This document shows positions 29,131 to 37,768 of a stretch of 64,000 bases of DNA, one piece after another. The notes below the pieces were generated by a model. That model searched no databases. It was given only the letters and a program-made list of their open reading frames with translations, and was not told the origin of the DNA. Each line of letters begins with the position of its first letter. Position 1 is the first letter of the stretch. The position numbers and the translations under genes are program-made. The stretch spans positions 3,906,001-3,970,000 of the forward strand of contig NZ_JACHJV010000001.1 in the NCBI RefSeq assembly GCF_014203855.1, in the 5' to 3' direction. Source of the DNA: Kitasatospora kifunensis. GTDB lineage: Bacteria > Actinomycetota > Actinomycetes > Streptomycetales > Streptomycetaceae.

Positions 29131-30432
29131 TCAGAGCTGGCGCACCAGCGTCCCGGGCCGCTCCAGGCAGTCCGCCACGAAGCGCAGGAAACCGCCCGCC
29201 GTGCCACCGTCGCAGACCCGGTGGTCGAAGGTGAAGGAGAGTTGGGTGACCTGACGGACCGCCAACTGCCCCTCGTGCACCCAGGGCTTGGCCACGATCC
29301 GGCCCACGCCCAGCATCGCCGCCTCCGGGTGGTTGAGGATCGGGGTGGAGCCGTCCACCCCGAAGACGCCGTAGTTGTTGAGCGTGAAGGTGCCGCCGGT
29401 CAGCTCGGCCGGGGTGAGCGAGCCGCTGCGGGCGGCCGCGGTCAGCCGGGACAGCTCGGCACCCAACTGCTCGGTGGACAGCTGCTGGGCGTCACGGACC
29501 ACCGGGACCACCAGGCCGCGCTCGCTCTGCGCGGCGAAGCCCAGGTGCACCGCCGCGTGCCGGCGCAGCGCGACGGGGTTGCCGCGCTCGTCCAGGTCGA
29601 CGCTGGCGTTGAGCTCCGGGTGACGCGCCAGGGCCGCCACGCAGATCCTGGCGAGCAGCGCGAGCAGCGAGACCTTGGGGGCGTCGGCCTGGTTCATCTG
29701 CGCGCGCAGCGCGAGCAGTTCGGTGGCGTCGGCGTCCACCCAGCAGGTGGCGGCCGGGATCTCGTGGTGGCTGCGGGTGAGCTTCTCGGCCACCGTGCGG
29801 CGCAGTCCGCGCAGCGGCACGACCTCCCCGGCAGCCGCCACCGGAGCGGCGGCCGCGACCGGCGCGGCGGCCGCCACCGGAGCGGGGGCCGCGACGGGCC
29901 GGATCGCGCGCTCCACGTCGGCGCGCATGATCAGGCCGTCCGGGCCGCTCCCGGTCAGCTGGGCCAGGTCGACCCCGTGCTCGCGGGCCAACTTGCGCAC
30001 CAGCGGCGAGATCACGGCGATCGCGATGGCCGGCTGCTGGACGACCACCGGCGAGAGGGCCACCGCCACCGGGCCGCCCACCCGGCGCCGGCGCGAGCCC
30101 TTGCCGCCCTCCGCCACGCCGTACCCCACCAGCGGGCGCTCGTTCTCCTCGGGCGCTGCACCATCGGGGACAACGCTCCCCGGCTCCGGCGAGACCGCCA
30201 CCGTCACCAGCGGCTGCCCCACCGCCCGTTCCTCGCCGACCTCGCCGAAGCGCGCGGTGACCACCCCGCCGTACGGGCAGGGCACCTCCACCATCGCCTT
30301 GGCGGTCTCCACCTCCACCACCGGCTGGTCGACGGCGATCACCTCGCCGACCTCCACCAGCCAGCGCACCACCTCCGCCCCGGTCAGCCCTTCGCCCAGG
30401 TCGGGCAGGGTGAACTCACGCACGATGGGCAT
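29131..30432 (-). CDS. bkdC: Branched-chain 2-oxoacid dehydrogenase E2 (dihydrolipoyl acyltransferase)
   Basis: E2 subunit of 433 residues. It has a lipoyl domain with the lipoyl-Lys motif VVEVETAKAMVEVP, a peripheral subunit-binding domain (ISPLVRKLAREHGVDLAQLT) and a catalytic domain ending with FTFDHRVCDGGTAGGFLRF, which holds the HxxxDG acyl-transfer motif. Linkers are Ala/Pro-rich. It starts at ATG 30432 or the adjacent GTG 30435, directly after the E1-beta stop. With E1 it converts branched-chain oxoacids to acyl-CoA, the primers of branched fatty acids and substrates for polyketides. Confidence 0.93.
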   Translation of the reverse strand: MPIVREFTLPDLGEGLTGAEVVRWLVEVGEVIAVDQPVVEVETAKAMVEVPCPYGGVVTARFGEVGEERAVGQPLVTVAVSPEPGSVVPDGAAPEENERPLVGYGVAEGGKGSRRRRVGGPVAVALSPVVVQQPAIAIAVISPLVRKLAREHGVDLAQLTGSGPDGLIMRADVERAIRPVAAPAPVAAAAPVAAAAPVAAAGEVVPLRGLRRTVAEKLTRSHHEIPAATCWVDADATELLALRAQMNQADAPKVSLLALLARICVAALARHPELNASVDLDERGNPVALRRHAAVHLGFAAQSERGLVVPVVRDAQQLSTEQLGAELSRLTAAARSGSLTPAELTGGTFTLNNYGVFGVDGSTPILNHPEAAMLGVGRIVAKPWVHEGQLAVRQVTQLSFTFDHRVCDGGTAGGFLRFVADCLERPGTLVRQL

Positions 30433-30437
30433 CACGC

Positions 30438-31442
30438 TCAGTCCTCCCACTGCAACTTGGCGACCGCGTCCAGGATCCGGTCGACCCCGGGCAGGTAGTG
30501 GTGCTCCAGCATCGGCGGCGGGTAGGGGATGTCGAAGCCGGTCACCCGCAGCACGGGCGCGGCCAGGTGGTGGAAGCACCGCTCCGTGACGCGTGCGGCG
30601 ATCTCGGCACCGACGCCGCCGAACCCGCTCGCCTCGTGCACCACCACCGCGCGCCCCACCGAGCGGACCACCTCGCAGACGGTCGCGTCGTCGAACGGCA
30701 CCAGGCTGCGCAGGTCGAGCACCGCCAGGTCCCAGCCCTCGGCCTCGGCCGCCTTCGCCGCCTCCAGGCAGACGGGCAGCGAGGGCCCGTAGGTGATCAG
30801 CACCGCCGAACGCCCGGTGCGGCGCAGCACCGCGCGCCCGATCGGCTCGGTCGGGGCCGAGAGGTCCACCTCGTCCTTGGACCAGTAGAGCCGCTTGGGC
30901 TCCAGGAAGATCACCGGGTCGTCGGAGGCGATCGAGGCGCGCAGCAACCCGTAGGCGTCGGCGACGGTGGCCGGGGTGACCACGTGCAGCCCGGGGGTGG
31001 CGGTGTAGTACGCCTCGGAGGAGTCGCTGTGGTGCTCCACCCCGCCGATCCCGCCGCCGTACGGCACCCGGACGGTGATCGGCAGGCCGAGCCCGCCCGC
31101 CGTCCGGTTGCGCATCTTGGCCACGTGCGAGACGAGTTGCTCCATCGCGGGGTAGGCGAAGGCGTCGAACTGCATCTCGACCACCGGCCGCAGCCCGTAC
31201 ATCGCCATGCCGATCGCGGTGCCCAGGATGCCCGCCTCGGCCAGCGGGGTGTCCAGGCAGCGGTCCGCGCCGAACTCGGCCGCCAGGCCGTCGGTGATCC
31301 GGAAGACCCCGCCCAGCGCACCGACGTCCTCGCCCAGCAGGTGCACCGCGGAATCGGCGCGCATCGCGTCGCGCAGCGCGGCGTTGAGCGCCTGCGCCAT
31401 GCTGCTGGTCCGGGTGCCCTGCTCCGTCGCCATCACACTCAC
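30438..31442 (-). CDS. bkdB: Branched-chain 2-oxoacid dehydrogenase E1 beta
   Basis: E1-beta subunit of 334 residues. It has the transketolase pyrimidine domain (VHLLGEDVGALGGVFRITDG, FDTPLAEAGI-type segment DTPLAEAGILGTAIGMAMYG, VVEMQFDAFAYPAMEQLVSH) and a C-terminal domain (VLDLRSLVPFDDATVCEVVR). It forms the ThDP-binding heterotetramer with E1-alpha. Its ATG overlaps the E1-alpha stop by 4 bp; an in-frame ATG at 31433 is an alternative start. Confidence 0.94.
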   Translation of the reverse strand: MSVMATEQGTRTSSMAQALNAALRDAMRADSAVHLLGEDVGALGGVFRITDGLAAEFGADRCLDTPLAEAGILGTAIGMAMYGLRPVVEMQFDAFAYPAMEQLVSHVAKMRNRTAGGLGLPITVRVPYGGGIGGVEHHSDSSEAYYTATPGLHVVTPATVADAYGLLRASIASDDPVIFLEPKRLYWSKDEVDLSAPTEPIGRAVLRRTGRSAVLITYGPSLPVCLEAAKAAEAEGWDLAVLDLRSLVPFDDATVCEVVRSVGRAVVVHEASGFGGVGAEIAARVTERCFHHLAAPVLRVTGFDIPYPPPMLEHHYLPGVDRILDAVAKLQWED

Positions 31443-32617
31443 GCCCCCGCCCCCGTCTGCCCGTCCGTCTGCCCGGCCGTCTGCCCGTCCATCTGCTCAG
31501 CCGCCAGCTCGGCTGCCAACTGCGCTGCCTGTTCCCGTAGTTGTGGAGTCGGCTCGGCGTACACGTGCTGGAACAGGCTGAGCGGGTCGAACTGCGGCTC
31601 GGCGTGGAACTGCGCGCGCATGGTGGCCGCCAGCGCCTCGGCCTCCTCGGCCGCCCGCGCCACCGCCTCGTCGTCCAGCAGCCCGGCCTCGCGCAGGTGG
31701 CGCTCCATCAGCACCAGCGGATCGTGCGCGCGCCAGGCCTCCACCTCGTCCGGGACCCGGTAGCGGGTCGCGTCGTCGGCGTTGGTGTGCGCCTCCAACC
31801 GGTAGGTCAGCGCCTCCACCAGGGTCGGCCCGCCGCCGGCCCTGGCCCGGTCCACCGCCTCGGCCAGCACCGCGTGCACGGCCACCGCGTCGTTGCCGTC
31901 CACCAGGCGCCCCGGCATCCCGTAGCCGACCGCCTTGTGCGCCAGGCTCGGCGCGGCGGACTGCTTGGTCAGCGGCACCGAGATGGCGTAGCCGTTGTTC
32001 TGCACCAGGAAGACCACCGGGGCGTTCAGCACCGCGGCGAAGTTCAGCGCCTCGTGGAAGTCGCCCTCGCTGGTGCCGCCGTCGCCCAGCATGGCCAGGG
32101 CGACCACCGGCTCACCGCGCAGCCGCGCGGCGTGCGCCAGCCCGACCGCGTGCGGCGCCTGGGTGGCCAGCGGGGTGCACAGCGGCGCGGTCCGGGTGAT
32201 CCTGGGGTCGTAGCCGGTGTGCGCGCTGCCGCGCAGCAGGGTGAGCGCGGCCAGCGGGTCCACCCCGCGTCCGACCACGGCCAGGGTGTCGCGGTAGCTG
32301 GGGAAGAGCCAGTCGTCCGCGCCGAGCACGGTGGCGGCCGCCACCTCGCAGGCCTCCTGCCCGGTGGAGGAGGGGTAGACCGCGAGCCGGCCCTGCTTGG
32401 TCAGGGTGGTCGCCTGCTGGTTGTAGCGGCGGCCCACCACCAGGCGGCGGTAGAGGTCACGCAGCAGTTCGGGGTCGTACTTGGCCAGCTCGGGGGTGCC
32501 GAGGACACGGACCGGAGAGGTGTCCGGCAGCAGCGGTGCGGGGTCGCTCCGGGGGCCGGTCGCATCGGGCAGCCACGAGGGGACGGGCGCGGTGGGCCGG
32601 TGGTCGAGGACGGTCAT
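31439..32617 (-). CDS. bkdA: Branched-chain 2-oxoacid dehydrogenase E1 alpha
   Basis: E1-alpha subunit of 392 residues. The ThDP-binding region reads LAMLGDGGTSEGDFHEALNF and ends in NN of FLVQNNGYAISVP. The phosphorylation-loop region follows (VEALTYRLEAHTNADD). First gene of the leftward bkdABC operon, opposite the Lrp-type regulator. The C-terminus ends with a short repetitive tail of the form DGQTAGQTDGQTG. Expected role: decarboxylation of 2-oxo acids from Val, Leu and Ile. Confidence 0.94.
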   Translation of the reverse strand: MTVLDHRPTAPVPSWLPDATGPRSDPAPLLPDTSPVRVLGTPELAKYDPELLRDLYRRLVVGRRYNQQATTLTKQGRLAVYPSSTGQEACEVAAATVLGADDWLFPSYRDTLAVVGRGVDPLAALTLLRGSAHTGYDPRITRTAPLCTPLATQAPHAVGLAHAARLRGEPVVALAMLGDGGTSEGDFHEALNFAAVLNAPVVFLVQNNGYAISVPLTKQSAAPSLAHKAVGYGMPGRLVDGNDAVAVHAVLAEAVDRARAGGGPTLVEALTYRLEAHTNADDATRYRVPDEVEAWRAHDPLVLMERHLREAGLLDDEAVARAAEEAEALAATMRAQFHAEPQFDPLSLFQHVYAEPTPQLREQAAQLAAELAAEQMDGQTAGQTDGQTGAGA

Positions 32618-32681
32618 CAGGCACCTCCAAGGGGTGGGGAGGGCGGGGCCGTGGGAGAGACGGCAGGCGGGTGTTGCCTCC

Positions 32682-32699
32682 CAACCGATTGTTCGGTTG
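32682..32699. promoter_or_regulatory. TetR-type operator-like dyad in the bkd promoter region
   Basis: CAACCGA and TCGGTTG are perfect 7-bp arms around TTGT. The core ACCGATTGTTCGGTT differs by one base from a site at 33994-34008 between tetR and paaN. It lies 65 bp before bkdA and 100 bp before the Lrp-type gene. A single TetR-family protein probably binds both sites (inference). Confidence 0.65.
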
Positions 32700-32798
32700 T
32701 CTATTCATTGTGGCCACAGCCGAACGAAGGTGCTGGACAATCGGCCGCCGCGGCAGTCTGCTGAAGGCAGCGCGTCCATCATGGGAGGGCTGGGGGAC

Positions 32799-33308
32799 AT
32801 GAGTGCTGAACAAATGGCCGGGTCGAACGGAAGCAGAGCGCAACTCCCCGCCGGCGGCGCCGACCGCGGCCTGGACCGGGTGGACCGCTCGATCCTGCGA
32901 CTGCTCCAGCAGGACGGCCGGGCCTCGATCCGCTCGGTCGCCGAGCGGGTGCACGTCTCGCGCGCCAACGCCTACGCCCGGATCGCCCGGATGATGGAGG
33001 ACGGCGTGATCCGCGGCTTCACCGCCCGGGTCGACCACGAGCGGGCCGGCCAGGGCGCCTGCGCCTACGTCACCCTGAAGATCGTCCAGAACTCCTGGCG
33101 GACCGTGCGCGAGCAGTTGCTCGACCTGCCGGGAGTGGCGCACATCGCGCTGGTGGGCGGGGAGTTCGACGTGCTGATGCTGGTCCACACCGCGGACAAC
33201 CGGGCGCTGCGGGAGCTGGTGCTGGGCAGCATCCAGTCCATCCCCGACGTGCTCTCCACCCAGACCCTGCTGGTCTTCGAGGAGACCGACCGGGTGCCGC
33301 CCGCCTAG
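32799..33308 (+). CDS. bkdR: Lrp/AsnC-family regulator, bkdR-like
   Basis: Regulator of 169 residues. The AsnC-type HTH (LDRVDRSILRLLQQDGRASI, then AERVHVSRANAYARIARM) is followed by an RAM effector domain (ACAYVTLKIVQNSW, HIALVGGEFDVLMLV). Divergent from bkdABC across 181 bp; such regulators control branched-chain oxoacid dehydrogenase genes in response to amino acids. An ATG at 32781 is also in frame and would add six residues. Confidence 0.88.
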   Translation: MSAEQMAGSNGSRAQLPAGGADRGLDRVDRSILRLLQQDGRASIRSVAERVHVSRANAYARIARMMEDGVIRGFTARVDHERAGQGACAYVTLKIVQNSWRTVREQLLDLPGVAHIALVGGEFDVLMLVHTADNRALRELVLGSIQSIPDVLSTQTLLVFEETDRVPPA

Positions 33309-33325
33309 GGCCCGCCTGGCAAGCC

Positions 33326-33922
33326 CTAACGCTGGCGCAGCCCGTCGAAGGCCAGGTGGATCACCGCGTCCGGCACCCCGTCCACCGTCTGCTCGGCCAG
33401 CGGGCCGCCGGGCCGGTACCACTCCACGATCGAGTTGATCATCCCGAAGAGCAGCCGGGTGGCCAACCGCGGCTCCACGTCCGCGCGCAGTTCGCCGGCC
33501 CCGACCGCCTCCTTGAGCAGCTCGGCCACCCGGTGGTCGAAGTACCGGCGCCGCTCCAGCGCCCACTGCTCGGTGGCGGTGTTGCCGCGCACCCGCAGCA
33601 GCAGCGTGACGTAGGGCAGCTCGGCCAGCAGCACCTCGGTGGTGCGCCGCACCACGTGCTCCAGCCGGTCCACCGGGCGGCCCTGGCAGGCACCCTGCTC
33701 CTCCAGGATCGCGAACAGCCCGTCCAGCGCCCGGCCGACCGCGAGCCGCAGCAGCTCCTCCTTGCCCCGCACGTGGTGGTAGATCGAGGACTTGGAGATG
33801 CCGGCCGCCCGCGACAGGTCCTCCATCGAGGTGCCGTCGTAGCCGCGGGTGTTGAAGACCTCCACGGTGACGGCCAGCAGGGAGTCGACGGTGTAGGTGG
33901 TGCGGTTCGGGTACTCGGCCAT
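33326..33922 (-). CDS. TetR-family transcriptional regulator
   Basis: Regulator of 198 residues. The HTH reads AVTVEVFNTRGYDGTSMEDL, then SRAAGISKSSIYHHVRGKEEL; the C-terminal ligand domain is helical. It is divergent from paaN with a TetR-type dyad between them, so it probably represses paaN and itself. The likely inducer is an aromatic or acyl-CoA thioester (inference from paaN). ATG 33922 (MAEYPN) is the family-like start. Confidence 0.88.
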   Translation of the reverse strand: MAEYPNRTTYTVDSLLAVTVEVFNTRGYDGTSMEDLSRAAGISKSSIYHHVRGKEELLRLAVGRALDGLFAILEEQGACQGRPVDRLEHVVRRTTEVLLAELPYVTLLLRVRGNTATEQWALERRRYFDHRVAELLKEAVGAGELRADVEPRLATRLLFGMINSIVEWYRPGGPLAEQTVDGVPDAVIHLAFDGLRQR

Positions 33923-33993
33923 GCTCCGAGTATCCCCGCCCGCCCAAGAGGGTCCGCCGATAGGGGCTCGCACCGGCGCACCCTGGTCTACCG

Positions 33994-34008
33994 ACCGATC
34001 GTTCGGTT
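33994..34008. promoter_or_regulatory. TetR-type operator-like site between tetR and paaN
   Basis: ACCGATCGTTCGGTT: 5-bp arms ACCGA/TCGGT around TCGT, preceded by an extra ACCG half-site at 33990-33993. It lies 47 bp before the paaN ATG and 72 bp before tetR. It matches the bkd site at 32684-32698 except for one base. Confidence 0.7.
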
Positions 34009-34054
34009 ACGCTGAGGAGCGTCAGCCCAGTCCTCCCCCTCCGAGGAGCGCCGC

Positions 34055-35737
34055 ATGGCCGCCGTGGACGAATTGATCGAACGTCATCAGGAGACCCTCA
34101 CCCGGGCGTTGACCGCGCTCGGCGAACGGGACTACTGGTCGCCCTACCCCGAGTTCCCCAAGGCCTACGGCGAGGGCGCGGCCGAGGAGGGCAAGCTCGC
34201 CTTCGAGGCACTGCTCGGCAGCACCTTCGCGCTGCCCGGCCAGCCCGCCACCGGCGAGTTGGAGGGCACCGAGGCCTCCCCGTACGGGCTCGAGCTGGAC
34301 ATCTCCTACCCCCGCAGCGAGGTCGACGAGCTGCTGGCCGCCGCCAGGACCGCCCAGGGCGCCTGGGCCGCGGCCACACCCGCCGCCCGCGCGGCCGTCT
34401 GCCTGGAGATCCTGGCCCGGATCAACGCCCGCTCGCACGAGATGGCGCTGGCCGTGCAGCACACCACCGGGCAGGCGGCCGCGATGGCCTTCCAGGCCGG
34501 CGGCCCGCACGCCCAGGACCGCGGCCTCGAGGCGGTGGCCTACGCCTACGCCGAGCAGACCAAGCTGCCCGCCGAGGCCGGCTGGACCAAGCCGCAGGGC
34601 AAGCGCGACCCGCTGGTGCTGCGCAAGCGGTTCGTCGTCGTGCCGCGCGGCACCGCGCTGATGATCGGCTGCAACACCTTCCCGACCTGGAACGGCTACC
34701 CCGGTCTGTTCGCCTCGCTGGCCACCGGCAACCCGGTCGTGGTCAAGCCGCACCCGCGCGCGGTGCTGCCGCTGGCCCTCACCGTGCGGATCGCCCGTGA
34801 GGTGCTCGGCGAGGCCGGCTTCGACCCCAACCTGGTCACCCTGGCCGCCGAGCGCGACCGCGAGGGCATCGCCAAGACGCTGGCACTCCACCCGGACGTG
34901 CGGATCATCGACTACACCGGGTCCACCGAGTTCGGTGACTGGCTGGAGCAGAACGCCAAGCAGGCGCTGGTCTACACCGAGAAGGCCGGCGTCAACACGG
35001 TGGTCATCGACTCCACCGACGACTACAAGGGGATGCTGAGCAACCTCGCCTTCGCGCTCTCGCTCTACACCGGCCAGATGTGCACCACCCCGCAGAACCT
35101 GCTGATCCCGCGCGGCGGCATCACCACCGACCAGGGTCCGAAGTCCTACGACGAGGTGGTCGCCGACCTCGCCCGCTCGATCGAGGGCCTGCTCGGCGAC
35201 GACGCCCGGGCCGCCGCGATCCTGGGCGCCGTGGTCAACCCGGACGTGCTGCAGCGCAGTGCGGCGGCCGCCAGTGGCGAGTACGGCGATCTCGCGCTCG
35301 CGCCGCGGGTGGTGACCAGCCAGGAGTTCCCGGGTGCCACCATCCGCACCCCCGCGCTGATCAAGGTCGAGGCACACAAGCCGGACGACCGTGCGGTCTT
35401 CCTCACCGAGTGCTTCGGCCCGGTCTTCTTCGCCGTCGCCGTCGACTCCGCCCAGGACGCCGTCGAGCTGCTGCGCCAGAGCGTCATCGAGCACGGCGCG
35501 ATGACGGCCACCGGCTACACCACCTCGGGCGAGGTCGAGCAGCAGCTGATCCAGGCCTGCCTGGACTCGGGTGTCTGCCTCTCGCTCAACCTCACCGGCG
35601 GCGTCTACCCGAACCAGACCGCCGCCTTCTCCGACCTGCACGGCACCGGCGCCAACCCGGCCGCCAACGCCGCCTACACCGACGCCGCCTTCGTGGCCAA
35701 CCGGTTCCGCGTGGTGGAGATCCGCCACCAGGCCTGA
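34055..35737 (+). CDS. paaN: PaaN-type phenylacetate degradation aldehyde dehydrogenase
   Basis: Protein of 560 residues with an aldehyde-dehydrogenase fold. It has NAD-site blocks (GCNTFPTWNGYPGLFASLAT, VVVKPHPRAVLPLAL), IDYTGSTEFGDWLEQNAK, and catalytic Cys343 in YTGQMCTTPQN. Sequence and length match actinobacterial PaaN, an oxidoreductase linked to phenylacetate catabolism. No other paa genes are adjacent, so it may act in a different aromatic or acyl-aldehyde step here. Confidence 0.87.
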   Translation: MAAVDELIERHQETLTRALTALGERDYWSPYPEFPKAYGEGAAEEGKLAFEALLGSTFALPGQPATGELEGTEASPYGLELDISYPRSEVDELLAAARTAQGAWAAATPAARAAVCLEILARINARSHEMALAVQHTTGQAAAMAFQAGGPHAQDRGLEAVAYAYAEQTKLPAEAGWTKPQGKRDPLVLRKRFVVVPRGTALMIGCNTFPTWNGYPGLFASLATGNPVVVKPHPRAVLPLALTVRIAREVLGEAGFDPNLVTLAAERDREGIAKTLALHPDVRIIDYTGSTEFGDWLEQNAKQALVYTEKAGVNTVVIDSTDDYKGMLSNLAFALSLYTGQMCTTPQNLLIPRGGITTDQGPKSYDEVVADLARSIEGLLGDDARAAAILGAVVNPDVLQRSAAAASGEYGDLALAPRVVTSQEFPGATIRTPALIKVEAHKPDDRAVFLTECFGPVFFAVAVDSAQDAVELLRQSVIEHGAMTATGYTTSGEVEQQLIQACLDSGVCLSLNLTGGVYPNQTAAFSDLHGTGANPAANAAYTDAAFVANRFRVVEIRHQA

Positions 35738-35754
35738 CCCGGCCCCGGCCCAGC

Positions 35755-35807
35755 GGTGCCGGAGCGGATCAGGGTGCTGGAAAGGCCCTCACATCCGCTC
35801 CGGCGCC
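35755..35807. terminator. Bidirectional hairpin between paaN and argS-like gene
   Basis: GGTGCCGGAGCGGA (35755-35768) pairs with TCCGCTCCGGCGCC (35794-35807) apart from one G-U position. It spans the convergent gap and overlaps the last codons of the synthetase gene on the minus strand. Confidence 0.6.
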
Positions 35808-37534
35808 TTCAACCCCAGCAGGTCGAGCCCCTGGGCCAGGGTGCGGGCGGTCAGCCGGCAGAGCGCCAGCCGATTGGCCCGCAGCCCGGGCGTCGGGGCC
35901 TTGAGCACCGGACAACTGCCGTAGAAGTCGGTGAGCGCCTTGGCCAGCGCGAACAGGTAGCCGCAGAGCCGGTGCGGCTCCAACTGCCTGGCCACCTCGC
36001 CGAGTACGGCGTCGAAGCCGTCGAGCAGCAGGATCAGCGCCCGCTCCGCCGGGTGCAGCGGCAGCGAAACGTCCACCTCGGCTACCGGCTCAACCGCCTT
36101 GCCCAGCAGGGTGCACAGCCGGGCGTGCGCGTACTGCAGGTAGACCCCGGTGTTGCCGTTCAGCGAGACCATCTGGGCGGTGTCGAAGACGTAGTTCTTC
36201 GCCCGCGAGGTGGACAGGTCGGCGTACTTGACCGCACCGATCCCGGCCGCCTGGATCACCGCCTCCAGCGCGGCACCGTCGAACTCGTGCTCCTTGTCGG
36301 CCATCGCCGCCCGCACGCCCTCGACGGCCGCGTCCAGCAGCCCGGCCAGCGGCACGGTGCCGCCGGAGCGGGTCTTGAACGGGGTGCCGCCAGGGCCGAG
36401 CACCATGCCGAACGGCACGTGCACCGCCTCGACCTCGGCGGGCAGCCAGCCAGCCCGGCGGGCGGTGGCGAAGACCTGCCGGAAGTGCAGCGCCTGGCGG
36501 GCGTCGGTGACGTACAGGATCCGGTCCGCGCCAAGGCCCCGGACCCGGTGCCGCAAGGTGGCCAGGTCGGTGGCCGGATAGCCGTAGCCGCCGTCCTTCT
36601 TGCGCACGATCAGCGGCACCGGCTCGCCGTCGGGGCCGGTCAGGTCCTCGGCGAAGACGCAGAGCGCGCCGTCGCTCTCGACCGCGAGGCCGGCCTGGAC
36701 CAGCTCCTCGACCACCTCGTCCAGGTAGGGGTTGTAGCTGGACTCGGCCGCGATGTCCTGCTCGGTGAGCAGCACCCCGAGCCGGTCGTAGAGCGCCTGG
36801 AACGCCTGGCTGGAGACGGCGATCAGCTCCCGCCACAGGGCCAGCGTCTCCTCGTCGCCGCCCTGCAGCGCCACCACCCGCAGCCGGGACCGCTCGACGA
36901 ACTCGGGATCGGCCTCGAAGACCCGGCGCGCGGCCTGGTAGAGGCCGTCCAGCGCCGACACCTGACCTGCGGCGGAGTCGGCCCGCCAGTCGTACTCCGG
37001 GTGCTCGTCCAGGTACTGGATCAGCATGCCGAAGTTGGTGCCCCAGTCGCCCAGGTGGTTCTGCCGGATCACCTCGCCGCCCAGGAAGGCCAGCACCCGG
37101 GCCAGCACGTCACCGATCACGGTGCTGCGCAGATGGCCGACGTGCATCCCCTTGGCGATGTTCGGCCCGGAGTAGTCGACCACGGTGCGGGTGCCGGCCA
37201 ACGGCCGCCCCACGCCGATCCGCTGGTCGGCGAGCCGGTCCACGACCTGGCCCCAGAGCCGCTCGTCGGTCAGCGTCAGGTTGAGGAAGCCGGGCCCCGC
37301 CAGGGTCGCCGAGACCGCGCCGCCGGCCAGCTCGTGCTGCAGCGCCCGCGCCAGCTCACGCGGCGGCGTGCCGGCCTGCTTGGCCAGCGAGAGCGCCGCG
37401 TTGGACTGGAAGTCGGCGTGTTCCGAGGGCCGCACGAGGGGGTCGCGTCGGGCGAGCTCTGGGGTCAGGACACGCGCCATGGCACCCGCCACCGCGTCCT
37501 CCACCAAAGTCATCGCCGCGCGTACCTCAGCCAC
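35789..37534 (-). CDS. argS: Arginyl-tRNA synthetase, possibly a second copy
   Basis: Class I synthetase of 581 residues. An N-terminal Add-1 domain (DFQSNAALSLAKQAG) is followed by the HIGH-type motif in PNIAKGMHVGHLRS, the substrate region HLGDWGTNFGMLIQYLDEHP, and a C-terminal anticodon-binding helical domain (DALBR type). ArgRS charges tRNA-Arg. From memory the usual Streptomyces ArgRS differs here (for example AKEMHVGHLRSAVIGD), so this could be a paralogue. I chose GTG 37534 because GGAGGG precedes it by 7 bp; an ATG at 37513 and one at 37585 are also in frame. Confidence 0.85.
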   Translation of the reverse strand: MAEVRAAMTLVEDAVAGAMARVLTPELARRDPLVRPSEHADFQSNAALSLAKQAGTPPRELARALQHELAGGAVSATLAGPGFLNLTLTDERLWGQVVDRLADQRIGVGRPLAGTRTVVDYSGPNIAKGMHVGHLRSTVIGDVLARVLAFLGGEVIRQNHLGDWGTNFGMLIQYLDEHPEYDWRADSAAGQVSALDGLYQAARRVFEADPEFVERSRLRVVALQGGDEETLALWRELIAVSSQAFQALYDRLGVLLTEQDIAAESSYNPYLDEVVEELVQAGLAVESDGALCVFAEDLTGPDGEPVPLIVRKKDGGYGYPATDLATLRHRVRGLGADRILYVTDARQALHFRQVFATARRAGWLPAEVEAVHVPFGMVLGPGGTPFKTRSGGTVPLAGLLDAAVEGVRAAMADKEHEFDGAALEAVIQAAGIGAVKYADLSTSRAKNYVFDTAQMVSLNGNTGVYLQYAHARLCTLLGKAVEPVAEVDVSLPLHPAERALILLLDGFDAVLGEVARQLEPHRLCGYLFALAKALTDFYGSCPVLKAPTPGLRANRLALCRLTARTLAQGLDLLGLKAPERM

Positions 37535-37768
37535 CGGATTGCCCTCCGACCTGGGCAGCTCTGCCGCTGCCACCGTCCTTCGCATGCTAGGGCCGCGGCC
37601 CTGGTCCGGGCGCCCGATTTTTCGCCGCCCGCCTGGGCCAACACGCCGACCAGGTCCTGCCGGGGAGATTCACAGCACCGAACGCGCCCGCGATGATGGG
37701 AAGGTGGAAGGGGAGCGAGAGCTGCCTGTGTACCACCGATGAGCCGACGAACCCGGGGAGTTACGCCC

